NCBI GenBank assembly: GCA_040752635.1
Contig: JBFMGS010000018.1
Span: 1-38,668 of the forward strand
Source of the DNA: JBFMGS01 sp040752635
Lineage (GTDB): Bacteria; Bacillota; SHA-98; UBA4971
Direction: 5' to 3'
Length of the DNA: 38,668 bases
In this document: piece after piece, positions 8,825 to 17,138 of the stretch
Position numbering within the stretch: position 1 is the stretch's first letter
How the letters are laid out: every line of letters begins with the position of its first letter
Made by a program: the position numbers and the translations under genes
Notes under the pieces: generated by a model
Told to the model about the DNA's origin: nothing
The model's input: only the letters and a program-made list of their open reading frames with translations
The model's database searches: none

Positions 8825-8923
8825 TCGGACCTCATCCTCCTGTGGCGCCCGAGCTCCACCCGCGCTCAACATTGATTACGAACAGCTCGCGCCACTTTTG
8901 GGTAGATAAGCCTCAACTGGAAT

Positions 8924-10051
8924 CTAGAGCACCTCTATCTCAGCGAGCAGTGCTCCGCAAGCCCTGAGGGCTTGTAGTATCGCGATGATGTCCCGGGGAG
9001 TCGCCCCTACTGAATTCAGCGCTGCCACCAGGGCATCAACCGTGTCCACCGAAGAGACGCTGAACGCTGTCCCGGGGACGGCCGCCTGTGTCGGCATCGG
9101 GCTAACCTGCGCCTGCTCACCCTGTGAACCCTGCGACTGCCCTGCGGCGACAGTACCCTGGCTCGGCTGGCCGCCTGAGATCTGCACCCGAAGGCTCCCG
9201 TGGGAGACCACCGCAGGGAGTATCCTAACGCTTCCGCCGATGACGACCGTGCCCGTCCGCTCGTTGAAGACGACTCTCGCGGGAACATCGGCCGATACGG
9301 GGATTTCCTCAATCTGCGCCACAAGCCCGACAAGGTTGCTTGCGTAACCGGCTGGGACCTGCACCTTGACGGCCCCTGCGTCAACAGCCTTCGCAACTCC
9401 TTCTCCAAGGCGCGCGCAAATCGCGCTTGCTACACGGTCCGCTGTAACAAAGTCCGGTTCCATTAGCACCAATGTGAGCGTGCCGCTTGCGGAACCCGCA
9501 AGGGTGGCGGCGAGTTCCTGCTCTACGGTTGCGCCTTGCGGGATCCTCGCCACAGTAGGGTGAACCTTCTGGCGACTCCCGCCGCCTCCACCGAGCGAGA
9601 TCACGCCCTGTGCCGCCGCGTAGAACTTTCCATCGGGACCTTGAAGCGGCGTGAGGAGAAGTGTGCCGCCTTCGAGGCTTTTCGCGTCTCCAACGGACGA
9701 TACGACGACGTCCACCCGGTCACCGACGCGGGCAAACGCCGGAAGCCGGCCGGTAACCATGACTGCGGCCACATTCCTCACCCGCATCTGATCCGGTAAG
9801 ACCTTGATGCCGAACTGCATCAGCATGTTGGCGACGGATTGCACAGTAAACATAGCGCCGCCGGAATCCCCGGTACCTTTCAGCCCGACCACAAGCCCAT
9901 AGCCTATGAGGTCGTTGTCCCTGACCCCTTCCACGCGGGCAATGTCCTTTATCCTCGACTCAGCGGAGACCCCCGGGGCGAGGGCAGAACCGACGAACAG
10001 CGTGGCAATCACAGCCACAGGTATCATGCGTTTCAACACAGGTCGCGTCAT
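8924..10051 (-). CDS. flgI: Flagellar P-ring protein FlgI
   Basis: FlgI forms the peptidoglycan-level bushing around the rod and is found with outer-membrane flagella. The 375 residues start with a signal peptide (basic TRPVLKR, hydrophobic stretch, cleavage likely after a GVSA-type site near 30) followed by the hallmark SRIKDIARVEGVRDNDLIGYG, then LVVGLKGTGDSG. The rest, with RVGDRVDVVVSSVGDAKSLEGGTLL and a C-terminal DIIAILQALRACGALLAEIE, is typical. ATG 10051 is preceded by AGGGGG at 8 bases; GTG 10060 in the same frame is an alternative. A Gln/Gly-rich insertion occupies about residues 300-325. Its presence implies an outer membrane. Confidence 0.96.
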   Translation of the reverse strand: MTRPVLKRMIPVAVIATLFVGSALAPGVSAESRIKDIARVEGVRDNDLIGYGLVVGLKGTGDSGGAMFTVQSVANMLMQFGIKVLPDQMRVRNVAAVMVTGRLPAFARVGDRVDVVVSSVGDAKSLEGGTLLLTPLQGPDGKFYAAAQGVISLGGGGGSRQKVHPTVARIPQGATVEQELAATLAGSASGTLTLVLMEPDFVTADRVASAICARLGEGVAKAVDAGAVKVQVPAGYASNLVGLVAQIEEIPVSADVPARVVFNERTGTVVIGGSVRILPAVVSHGSLRVQISGGQPSQGTVAAGQSQGSQGEQAQVSPMPTQAAVPGTAFSVSSVDTVDALVAALNSVGATPRDIIAILQALRACGALLAEIEVL

Positions 10052-10162
10052 AGACTTCACCCCCTACGGCGCTGACTCGTATCGCTTCCCGAGAAGGTCA
10101 GCTTTGCGGCCTCGCGGTGTTGCCGAGCGAACCGGGCAAGCACCTGGCAGCCGGGTCAAGGT

Positions 10163-10804
10163 TCAGAAGATAAAGCTAAGTATCCCGGCGAAAAACCTCT
10201 GCAAGTATGATAGAAGGCCCTTCTTCTGATCCACGTCGAGAGCGCCTTCGTATCTGATCTCGGCATTTGCAATGTACGTCGATAAGACTGTGTTGTCTGC
10301 GCCGATGTCCTCCGGCCTGATGATACCGGTTATGACGATGTTCTGCTTCTCCCGGTTGACCACAAGGGCCTGCGTACCCTCTATTCTCAAGTTGCCATCC
10401 GGCAACACTTCGGCCACCTTCGCCGTCATTTTGGCAACGAGGTTCCCTGACCGAGACGTGGCGGCCTGTCCGCTGAGTTTTGTGTTCGCAGCAAAGCCGG
10501 TTTCGGGCAAGAAGGAGAACATGCCGACTCCCTCGGCGACGGTGATGCCTGCCCCTTTCCCCGTGGAGTTTTGCGCCTTATTGCTGGCATACGACCGCTC
10601 CACGATGAGCACCGTGATGAGGTCGCCCGCCTTGCTCGCTTTGTGGTCGGCGAACAGGGAGCGAGGCTGGCCGCCCCACAGCGAGTCGGCCGCGTTCGCG
10701 ACGGCGCCGCCGGGCGCCCACGCGGCCGCGAGCATAAGGGCAAGACAGACAAAACCTCTCACAAGGCCTGTTGCCACCCACTTCCGCCGTCCTTTCACCA
10801 TCAT
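10163..10804 (-). CDS. flgH: Flagellar L-ring protein FlgH
   Basis: FlgH forms the outer-membrane ring of the flagellum. The mature region (SLWGGQPRSLFADHKASKAGDLITVLI, cut here by description at about residues 40-65) and the later GNLRIEGTQALVVNREKQ and ITGIIRPEDI are family hallmarks. The start at ATG 10804 has GGAGG nine bases upstream and gives 213 residues. The N-terminus is an ordinary signal peptide; I see no lipobox cysteine at the expected cleavage point, unlike the lipoprotein FlgH of Proteobacteria. The only nearby Cys lies early in the hydrophobic segment. Together with flgI this is the best evidence for a diderm cell. Confidence 0.95.
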   Translation of the reverse strand: MMVKGRRKWVATGLVRGFVCLALMLAAAWAPGGAVANAADSLWGGQPRSLFADHKASKAGDLITVLIVERSYASNKAQNSTGKGAGITVAEGVGMFSFLPETGFAANTKLSGQAATSRSGNLVAKMTAKVAEVLPDGNLRIEGTQALVVNREKQNIVITGIIRPEDIGADNTVLSTYIANAEIRYEGALDVDQKKGLLSYLQRFFAGILSFIF

Positions 10805-10872
10805 CAAACAGCTCCTCCCTGCTTTCAATCGAGGAATGGGCACCGTGCCGAAGCCGCGCGGCGGCAATGCCC

Positions 10873-11928
10873 CTAGATGGCGCGAACTGTATCCGCATCG
10901 ATCACTTTCGCTTTGATGATCGCACCAGATGCCTTGTTTCTCACCCGGATGCGCGCGCCCTCGCAGCCATCCTCAAGCGCTTCTCCGGGGCTAGTAACCG
11001 CGACCCCGCCCAGGAGCGCCTGGATGGTCACGGGATTGCCCTTCCGCACCACCGGCTGCGGCTCCACGGCTGACAGCGCCACCGGGCGCCCCGCCTGGAT
11101 CGTGTGGCTTGCACGCATACCGACCACCTGGGCCGGTTCCAGGGCCACGTCGTTCGGGACACTCGCAAGATCTCTCACTTCCACTCGCAGGTCAGATGGC
11201 AAAATCGCCTCGTGCTGCTGAATAGTCCTCGCCGCCACGAGTACCCCTCGGGCCACGTCTATCCTTACCCTGACGGGGAACGTCTTACAGGGCTCTCCGT
11301 TCACCAGCACCGTCACCTTGACGCTCGTGCTCCCGATGAACCTGGTGGTTGGAAGGGCATCTACCTCGTATGAAACCGCCCCGTCGGGCACCAGGACCTC
11401 TCCGGGCGCAAGGAATACGCGAATCTCGGCGTCGCGCTCATCCCACGGCATCTTAGCCCTGACGTAGTCCCGCACGGCGCCGGCAATCGCATCTTGCGGC
11501 GCCACGCTCGCCTTCGTTTTCACAACAATCGTGGTCGGGCTCAAGATTAACATGCCATTAGGGTCAAACCCCGCCTGCCTGAGCCTGACGCGAATAATGG
11601 CGAGACTGAGCGTTCGTTCCTGCCCTGGCAGCGGCGCATTGCCGATCTCGAGCCTGGAGAGTTTCTCCACAAGCTCCCGGGAGGGTCCCCCAAGCACGGC
11701 GATATCTCCGAGCTTGACGACGGCGCTTCTGACCTCCGCAGGGCTCTTGATCTCGATTCTCACCTGCGGTTCAGCAGCAAGGGATTCCCTGCCACAGGTG
11801 CTCGCTATGCCTCCCACGTCTTCTGGGCTCTCGGATTCGCCCCGGCAGCTCGCAAGGAGAACCATAGCCGCCACCAGCGCAAGGATCTTCTTCAGTCTGC
11901 GACTTTGTATAGGACCTAGGCCCGCCAC
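10873..11928 (-). CDS. flgA: Flagellar P-ring assembly chaperone FlgA, predicted lipoprotein
   Basis: FlgA helps FlgI assemble in the periplasm. The 351-residue protein has a C-terminal SAF/FlgA domain (roughly 220-351) with RGVLVAARTIQQHEAILPSD, then VVGMRASHTIQAGRPV and the final VRNKASGAIIKAKVIDADTV, as in the family. It is longer than E. coli FlgA because of an N-terminal extension (about 60-215) that resembles additional FlgA-like beta domains. The N-terminus has a lipobox-like LLASC after a hydrophobic stretch, suggesting lipid anchoring. I chose GTG 11928, 16 bases after the flgG stop; the ribosome site is weak (GGTGGTG). It sits between flgG and flgH. Confidence 0.9.
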   Translation of the reverse strand: MAGLGPIQSRRLKKILALVAAMVLLASCRGESESPEDVGGIASTCGRESLAAEPQVRIEIKSPAEVRSAVVKLGDIAVLGGPSRELVEKLSRLEIGNAPLPGQERTLSLAIIRVRLRQAGFDPNGMLILSPTTIVVKTKASVAPQDAIAGAVRDYVRAKMPWDERDAEIRVFLAPGEVLVPDGAVSYEVDALPTTRFIGSTSVKVTVLVNGEPCKTFPVRVRIDVARGVLVAARTIQQHEAILPSDLRVEVRDLASVPNDVALEPAQVVGMRASHTIQAGRPVALSAVEPQPVVRKGNPVTIQALLGGVAVTSPGEALEDGCEGARIRVRNKASGAIIKAKVIDADTVRAI

Positions 11929-11944
11929 CGGAGCACCACCAAAC

Positions 11945-12733
11945 TTACCGCTTGAGGTTATTGGCGATGGACAGCATGTCATCGGAGGTCTGGATAGCCT
12001 TTGAGTTAACCTCGTAGGCCCGCTGCGCGATGATCATGTTGACCATTTCCTCAACCACCTTGACGTTGGACATCTCCAGGAACCCCTGGGATATCGTGCC
12101 GAACCCTTCAAGCCCCGGGGTCCCCACCACAGGCTCGCCCGATGAGGCAGTGACCGCGAATAGGTTGCGTCCTATAGCGGATAGGCCGGCAGGGTTCACG
12201 AACTTGGCAAGCTCGATCTTCCCGAGCTCCTGCGGCTCGCTCTCGCCCGCTAGGATTACTGACACCGTCCCGTCCGTGCCTATCGAGAGGTCCACGGCCT
12301 CGGGCGGAATGGTGATCTCGGGTTCAATGGGGAAGCCATCTGACGTGACGATCCTGCCCTCGGTGTCCTTCTTGAACGAGCCGTCCCTCGTATAAGCAAC
12401 GCTCCCATCCGGCATGAGGATCTGGAAGAAACCGTCACCCTCTATTACCAGGTCGAGCGGGCCCTCGGTCTGGACGAAGTCGCCCTGGGAGAATATCCTT
12501 TGGATCGCTGCCGGCCTCGTGCCAAGGCCCACCTCGATCCCAGCCGGGACCTTCGCGCCCTCCGCGACGGTTGACCCGGACGTGCGCAGGTTCTGGTACA
12601 TGAGGTCCTGGAAGTCCACCCTGCTTCTCTTGAACCCGTATGTATTGAGGTTGGCCAGGTTGTTGGCGATGACGTCCATGTTGAGTTGCTTCGCCAGCAT
12701 TCCAGTGGCCGCGCTCCACAAAGCTCGCATCAT
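11945..12733 (-). CDS. flgG: Flagellar distal rod protein FlgG
   Basis: FlgG builds the distal rod. The 262-residue length is standard. The N-terminus has MRALWSAATGMLAKQLNMDV, then IANNLANLNTYGFKRSR; the middle has a FVQTEGPLDLVIEGDGFFQI stretch; the C-terminus has QGFLEMSNVKVVEEMVNMI followed by AQRAYEVNSKAIQTSDDML. These are the conserved rod/hook family blocks. It starts with two ATG codons in a row, with GGTGATAAG upstream. A second rod protein (flgF) lies 254 bases upstream, as in many Bacillota where two FlgG-like genes are paired. Confidence 0.96.
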   Translation of the reverse strand: MMRALWSAATGMLAKQLNMDVIANNLANLNTYGFKRSRVDFQDLMYQNLRTSGSTVAEGAKVPAGIEVGLGTRPAAIQRIFSQGDFVQTEGPLDLVIEGDGFFQILMPDGSVAYTRDGSFKKDTEGRIVTSDGFPIEPEITIPPEAVDLSIGTDGTVSVILAGESEPQELGKIELAKFVNPAGLSAIGRNLFAVTASSGEPVVGTPGLEGFGTISQGFLEMSNVKVVEEMVNMIIAQRAYEVNSKAIQTSDDMLSIANNLKR

Positions 12734-12833
12734 CTCTTATCACCGTCCGTTCAGTTGATATGGCCGCCCGATTTCGTCTAATCCTGCACCCGTCGTTTCG
12801 CCCCCAACTTACACAACAAGGACGACCCGAACG

Positions 12834-12859
12834 CCGGCCGCGCGCATGACGCGCGCCGG
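12834..12859. other. GC-rich hairpin in the flgF-flgG gap
   Basis: The 254-base gap between flgF and flgG contains an inverted repeat: CCGGC/CGCGCG-type arms around a CATGA loop, about ten pairs with one bulged C. There is no T-run on either side, so it is not a typical terminator; it could stabilise or stall the transcript. No gene is visible in the gap. Confidence 0.4.
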
Positions 12860-12987
12860 ATAGTGGGGAGCCGTCCTCGAACGTCGTTGCTGCACAGGTT
12901 GGCCTGGCTGACAAGCTAACCCGGTCCGGGCCGCCTCAGTCGCTCAGCGACCCGTGGCCTCCGCCTGCGCGGTCCGGCCACTTGAAC

Positions 12988-13752
12988 TTAAGCTACTCTC
13001 CCCACGTCATTTACAGCCTTGTCAAGCGTCTGATCCAGGAACCATATAACCTTCTGACACGCCTCATAGGCCCGCATGCCCGCTATCATCCGGACCATTT
13101 CGGTGACCGCGTTCACGTTGGACATTTCGAGAAATCCCTGCCTTACGGCAGCAGACGCCGCTGGCTTCGCCGTCCCGGCGTCGGCCGCGAACAAGCCGCC
13201 ACCGACCTTCCTCAGCCCGGACGGCTCTTCGAAACATACGATTCTCAGCCTGCCACAGGGCTTCCCGTCCACCACCACCGCGCCGTTGCCCCAGACATCC
13301 ACTCGAGTTCCGGACGGGACCGTTATCGCCCCACCCTCGCCCAGCACCAGCATACCGTCGGCCGTCGTAAGCTCGCCCTTCGCGTTCAGCGTGAAGGCGC
13401 CGTTCCGGGTATAAGCCTCGCCGTCTGGAGTTGCCACCACAAAGTAGCCATCGCCCTGTATTGCCAGGTCGAACGTGCCACCGGTCTCGATCATGGGCCC
13501 TTCGCGCGGGTCGAACCCTACACCCCTCGCGAACGCTCCTGAGCCGAGCAGACCGATGGGAACGGCCGATCCCAGGCACCGCGCCCCCCGATCCTCCACG
13601 CGCATAGCCATCTCATGAGCGAAAGACCCCATGAGCGCTACATCCTTCTTGTATCCCGGCGTGTCCACATTGGCAAGGTTCTGCGCAATCACGTCTTGTT
13701 GCAACATCCCTGCAACCATGCCGGAGGCCGCCACATAGATCCCTCGAACCAA
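12988..13752 (-). CDS. flgF: Flagellar basal-body rod protein FlgF (FlgG-like)
   Basis: A 254-residue rod protein with the same framework as FlgG: N-terminal GIYVAASGMVAGMLQQDVIA then QNLANVDTPGYKKD; middle GTFDLAIQGDGYFVVATPDG; C-terminus RQGFLEMSNVNAVTEMVRMI and MRAYEACQKVI. The divergence from canonical FlgG (for example the C-terminal WFLDQTLDKAVND) and its position as first of the pair favour FlgF, the proximal rod protein, but FlgG2-type naming would also be defensible. The start is TTG at 13752, preceded by a run of G (GGGGGGTGGG). It is the first gene of the visible flagellar cluster; the upstream gap has no clear promoter. Confidence 0.88.
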   Translation of the reverse strand: MVRGIYVAASGMVAGMLQQDVIAQNLANVDTPGYKKDVALMGSFAHEMAMRVEDRGARCLGSAVPIGLLGSGAFARGVGFDPREGPMIETGGTFDLAIQGDGYFVVATPDGEAYTRNGAFTLNAKGELTTADGMLVLGEGGAITVPSGTRVDVWGNGAVVVDGKPCGRLRIVCFEEPSGLRKVGGGLFAADAGTAKPAASAAVRQGFLEMSNVNAVTEMVRMIAGMRAYEACQKVIWFLDQTLDKAVNDVGRVA

Positions 13753-14202
13753 TCACCCACCCCCCTTCCGCCTTTCTCACCGGGCCCGCCGCCGCGCGCT
13801 GGCCTTCGGGCCGTTCTCCCGCTGCTCTCCGCCCTTCGGATCCTGTCGTTCGAATCCTGTCTTTCGAATCCTGTTCCGATTGGAGCGGCAAAGGGCCCTT
13901 CTGCCTTGAGCGGAGAACATCTGCTGGAAGAGCCAAGCAATTGTCGTGCCAGCAACCAGTAAACCAGGATACAGAGTACCGGCGTACACAAAAACGCGAC
14001 AGCCATGCAGGCTGCCGCAACACATTCCCGATTCGTTCTTGCTCAAGCAATCAAATTCTCTTTCGCAACAGATCTCACATGCATGAGAAAAATTTGCTCA
14101 CCTCGGGCTACGGGCTGCAACTCTCCCTATCAGTGGCATTCTATCTCTACCATCTCAGACCGGGTTAATACCTCCCGGGCGAGCGACCAAGCTGAACTTC
14201 CG
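13753..14202. other. Intergenic region between folD and flgF
   Basis: This 450-base stretch separates the murD-folD unit from the flagellar cluster and probably contains the flgF promoter. I could not recognise convincing -35/-10 or sigma-28 boxes. On the minus strand an ORF from 14006 begins with a possible membrane helix (MAVAFLCTPVLCILVYWLLA), and another frame from 14046 also has a hydrophobic stretch, but both run into a 14-base tandem repeat that shifts all frames and neither has a good ribosome site. I do not call a gene here. Confidence 0.4.
13840..13881. repeat. Three tandem copies of a 14-bp unit
   Basis: Copies are ATCCTGTCGTTCGA (13840-13853), ATCCTGTCTTTCGA (13854-13867) and a shorter ATCCTGTTCCGA (from 13868). 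The rest of the surrounding sequence is not repetitive. A 14-base unit is not a multiple of three, which argues against coding. It could be a slipped-strand minisatellite or repeated binding sites upstream of flgF. Confidence 0.7.
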
Positions 14203-15072
14203 TCAGCGCACGGCCCTTTCAGCTGCGATCAGGGTATTCCTCATGAGCATGGCTATGGTCATCGGGCCTACGCCGCCGGGAACCGGCGTTATGTGGCCTG
14301 CAACTTCGACGGCGGAGTCGAATTTCACGTCGCCCACGAGTTTGCGCTTGCCGCCTTCGCTTGTGCCGACCTCGTTCACGCCTACATCGATCACGACCGC
14401 GCCCGGCTTAATGTAGCTTGCATCTACCATCTCGGGCTTGCCGATGGCGACCACGAGTATGTCGGCTTCCCGGCACACACCCGGCAGGTCGCGGGTGCGC
14501 GAATGGCAGATCGTCACAGTGGCGTGCTCTGCGAGAAGCAGAATGGCCACGGGTTTGCCAACTATATTGCTGCGCCCGACCACAACAGCGCGCTTGCCCT
14601 TGATTTCTACGCCCGTCCTCTTTATGAGTTCGAGGATGCCCGCGGGCGTGCATGGCACGAAGGTCTCTGCCCCAACGAGGAGCTTGCCCACGTTTATCGG
14701 GTGGAACCCGTCCACGTCCTTGCGGGGGTCAATGGCCTCGAGCACCTGCCCCTCGTCGAGGTGGTCCGGAAGCGGCAACTGGACGAGGATTCCGTGGATC
14801 TTCGGGTTCTCGTTGAGCTGCCTGACCACTGCGAGAAGTTTCTCCTGAGCGGTCGTCGCGGGTAGGGCGTGCTCCTCGGAGTAGATCCCGAGGGTCTGGC
14901 ACATCTTCTTCTTGCTGTCCACATACACCTTCGAAGCGGGGTCGTCGCCGACGATGACCACTGCAAGCCCCGGCGGGAACCCGTTCGCTTTCGTGAACTC
15001 TTCAACCCCCGCAGCTACCTCCGTGCGGACATCTTTCGCCACTGCTTTTCCGTCAATGATAGTTGCAGCCAT
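14203..15072 (-). CDS. folD: Bifunctional methylenetetrahydrofolate dehydrogenase/methenyltetrahydrofolate cyclohydrolase FolD
   Basis: FolD interconverts 5,10-methylene-, methenyl- and 10-formyl-tetrahydrofolate in the cytoplasm. The 289-residue length is standard. Visible motifs: substrate-binding SKVYVDSKKKMCQTLGI with the catalytic Lys in the YVxxK pattern, LVQLPLPDHLDE, DVDGFHPINVG, PCTPAGI, the NADP loop VVGRSNIVGKP, and C-terminal TPVPGGVGPMTIAML. I start it at ATG 15072, preceded by GGGAGGGG; the long frame upstream is inside murD. It overlaps the murD end by 20 bases, so the two genes are one transcription unit, an unusual pairing of cell-wall and one-carbon metabolism. Confidence 0.97.
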   Translation of the reverse strand: MAATIIDGKAVAKDVRTEVAAGVEEFTKANGFPPGLAVVIVGDDPASKVYVDSKKKMCQTLGIYSEEHALPATTAQEKLLAVVRQLNENPKIHGILVQLPLPDHLDEGQVLEAIDPRKDVDGFHPINVGKLLVGAETFVPCTPAGILELIKRTGVEIKGKRAVVVGRSNIVGKPVAILLLAEHATVTICHSRTRDLPGVCREADILVVAIGKPEMVDASYIKPGAVVIDVGVNEVGTSEGGKRKLVGDVKFDSAVEVAGHITPVPGGVGPMTIAMLMRNTLIAAERAVR

Positions 15073-16507
15073 CCTGCAATACCCCTCCCACTGTTGCGTT
15101 CTTGCCGCGCATCGCGCGCACGATCGCTTTGAACTTGTCCCCGCGCTCTTTGTAGTCCCTGAACATGTCAAAACTTGCACACGCAGGGGAGAGCAACACC
15201 ACGTCACCTGGCGCCGCCTCTCTCACCGCCAAGCGCACCGCCTCTTCGAAGTCCTGCGCCACGACTACCCGGAGTGTCTTGGCCTGTCTCGCCTGCGCCT
15301 CCTCTATCGCAGCCTGAATCTTCGGGGCGGTCTCGCCCACCAGGACCACAGCTTTGGCCCGGTTCACTGCCACCTCGGCAAACTCGTCGAATGGGACGTT
15401 CTTGTCAGAACCACCGGCTATCACCACCACGGGCTCCGTAAAAGACCTGATGCCCGCGACGGCCCGGCTCGGTGTCGTGGCGATGGAGTCGTCGTAGAAC
15501 CGCACGCCGCCCACTTCAGCCACGAATTCGATGCGGTGGGCGACTCCTGTGAACGCCCGAAGCACCTCGCGGAGCGTCGCGAAATCCACATCGCAGAGCG
15601 CGGCGATAGCCGTCACGGCGAGCACGTTTTCCACGTTGTGTTCCCCGGGGATGCGAATGTCACCGCGGCTGCACGCAACCTCTGCCTGTCCGCGCAGGTC
15701 TGAAACGATGTCGTTCCCCCTTACGAAGACGCCGCCCGGCATCTCGCGCGTCCTCGTGAAGAACACGCGGCCTCCCGGGCACTCGTCGCCCATGGTACGC
15801 GTCCAGGGGTTATCGAAATTGAGCACCACGAAATCCCCGGACCCCTGGTGCCTGAAGATATTCGCCTTGGCCTCCGCGTACTCCTCCATCGACCTGTGGT
15901 GGTCGAGGTGGTTCGCGGAAAGATTCAAGATCGCGCCGATGTGCGGGCTCGCGTCAAGCGGCTGCAACTGAAAACTGGACAGCTCCAGCACCACCAGCGA
16001 ATCCGGAGTGATGTCAAAGACCTCAGATAACAGCGGGTTTCCGATATTGCCTCCCGTGAAGACCTTTCTCCCCGCGGCTTTCAAGACCTCGCTCACAAGG
16101 GTGGTCGTGGTGGTCTTCCCGTCGCTTCCTGTGATGCCCACGACCGGCGCTTCGCACAAAGCCAGGAACAGGCCGACCTCGTTGGACTGCCAGGCCCCGT
16201 GCTCCCTGGCCTTCACAAGCTCGGGGAGGTCGAGGGGCATCCCCGGAGTCGGGAAGATCATGTCGAACTTCTCCAGGCCCTCAAGGTAGCCCGGACCGAA
16301 CCGGAAGTCCACGGGCAAGGAGGAAACCTCTCGATACTCGGCACCGAGGTCCTTCTCTGGCTTCGCATCGCAGGCGGCGACCTTTGCCCCTGCCTGGACG
16401 AGGAACTTGATGACCGGCACGTTGCTCCGACCGATGCCCAGCACCGCCGCGTTTTTCCCCTTGAATGTGGCGAGAAACGCCTGCTGCTTTCCCGTCATAG
16501 TCGTCAT
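15053..16507 (-). CDS. murD: UDP-N-acetylmuramoyl-L-alanine--D-glutamate ligase MurD
   Basis: MurD adds D-glutamate to UDP-MurNAc-L-Ala in peptidoglycan precursor synthesis in the cytoplasm. The 484-residue protein shows an N-terminal Rossmann-like domain (AAVLGIGRSN), the ATP loop GITGSDGKTTTTTL, the MurD-specific VVLELSSFQL, the metal-ligand region NLSANHLDHHRSMEEYAEAK, DDSIATTPSRA and the C-terminal VLLSPACASFDMFRDYKERG. The ATG at 16507 follows AAAGGG and avoids an implausible leader. It stands apart from any mur/div (dcw) gene in this window, so the genome either has a scattered cell-wall cluster or a second murD. Confidence 0.96.
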   Translation of the reverse strand: MTTMTGKQQAFLATFKGKNAAVLGIGRSNVPVIKFLVQAGAKVAACDAKPEKDLGAEYREVSSLPVDFRFGPGYLEGLEKFDMIFPTPGMPLDLPELVKAREHGAWQSNEVGLFLALCEAPVVGITGSDGKTTTTTLVSEVLKAAGRKVFTGGNIGNPLLSEVFDITPDSLVVLELSSFQLQPLDASPHIGAILNLSANHLDHHRSMEEYAEAKANIFRHQGSGDFVVLNFDNPWTRTMGDECPGGRVFFTRTREMPGGVFVRGNDIVSDLRGQAEVACSRGDIRIPGEHNVENVLAVTAIAALCDVDFATLREVLRAFTGVAHRIEFVAEVGGVRFYDDSIATTPSRAVAGIRSFTEPVVVIAGGSDKNVPFDEFAEVAVNRAKAVVLVGETAPKIQAAIEEAQARQAKTLRVVVAQDFEEAVRLAVREAAPGDVVLLSPACASFDMFRDYKERGDKFKAIVRAMRGKNATVGGVLQDGCNYH

Positions 16508-16520
16508 GTATGTTCGCCCT

Positions 16521-16549
16521 TTCCATATGCTGCACAAATGCGGTAGAAT
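16521..16549 (+). promoter_or_regulatory. Possible promoter of the 16608 gene
   Basis: TAGAAT (16544-16549) matches the -10 consensus at five of six bases; TTCCAT lies 17 bases upstream but is a weak -35. The region is the divergent gap between murD and the plus-strand gene at 16608. Confidence 0.35.
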
Positions 16550-16607
16550 ATGGACGAAGCCCCTGTGCCTGGTGTCTTTCGTATTGTTCCCAAAGGAGGA
16601 CCGTCCC

Positions 16608-17051
16608 ATGGGGAAAAACCGAAAGAAGAGGACGCGCATTCAAGTCCACGCCAAAGGCTTCCGCAAGCTCGTCAGGGTCATAAACGTCCCTGTGCTGGTA
16701 GGGTTTCGTGTCCCCCCAACGCCTGAGCCCGTCTGTTTCTGGTGGGGCGACGAATGTTACGAGATACTCCACATACTTAAACAATACTGGCAGCGCCCCC
16801 ACAAGTATTACCTGGTCATTACGGACAAAGGAGCTTTTCAGCTCTGCCGCGAGTTTCGGCCTCCGGACCCGGGCAGGAGGATCCCTAATTTCCAATGGTG
16901 GCTCGTCTGCGAGTTTGAGCTGTACAAGCTTCCTACCTCGAAGCGCAAGCTCAAGGACCCGGACGCGCCCTGGTACTGGAAGCACACGGTTTACCCGCGC
17001 GAGCGCCGCGGGAGGTCGTCCGAAGGCAAGGACGTCGCCCGTGGTGGGTGA
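16608..17051 (+). CDS. Hypothetical protein, aromatic-rich (DUF6504-like)
   Basis: I do not recognise this 147-residue protein with certainty. It begins with a very basic segment (GKNRKKRTRIQ), then has an aromatic-rich central domain with FWWGDECYEILHILKQYW, YYLVITDKGAFQLC and WWLVCEFELYKL, and a basic C-terminal tail. The pattern of a short beta domain with W..R/K Y(Y/W).V.T..G..F.L resembles small DUF6504-type proteins found next to DNA-polymerase genes, but that is only a resemblance. AAGGAGG lies eight bases before the ATG, an excellent ribosome site, so the gene is very likely real. No signal peptide or membrane segment is visible. Confidence 0.75.
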   Translation: MGKNRKKRTRIQVHAKGFRKLVRVINVPVLVGFRVPPTPEPVCFWWGDECYEILHILKQYWQRPHKYYLVITDKGAFQLCREFRPPDPGRRIPNFQWWLVCEFELYKLPTSKRKLKDPDAPWYWKHTVYPRERRGRSSEGKDVARGG

Positions 17052-17138
17052 CGCCGCACATCCTACATTCCCGGCCTGTCCTCCTGCTCGTATCGGATTT
17101 CGTATTCTATAGCCAGCCTTGCGTTTCCTGCCCTGCTG

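Noticed and set aside
13777..14046. Two small membrane-like proteins upstream of flgF
   Set aside because: Hydrophobic N-termini are present but ribosome sites are absent and a 14-bp tandem repeat throws the frames; codon use does not look selected.
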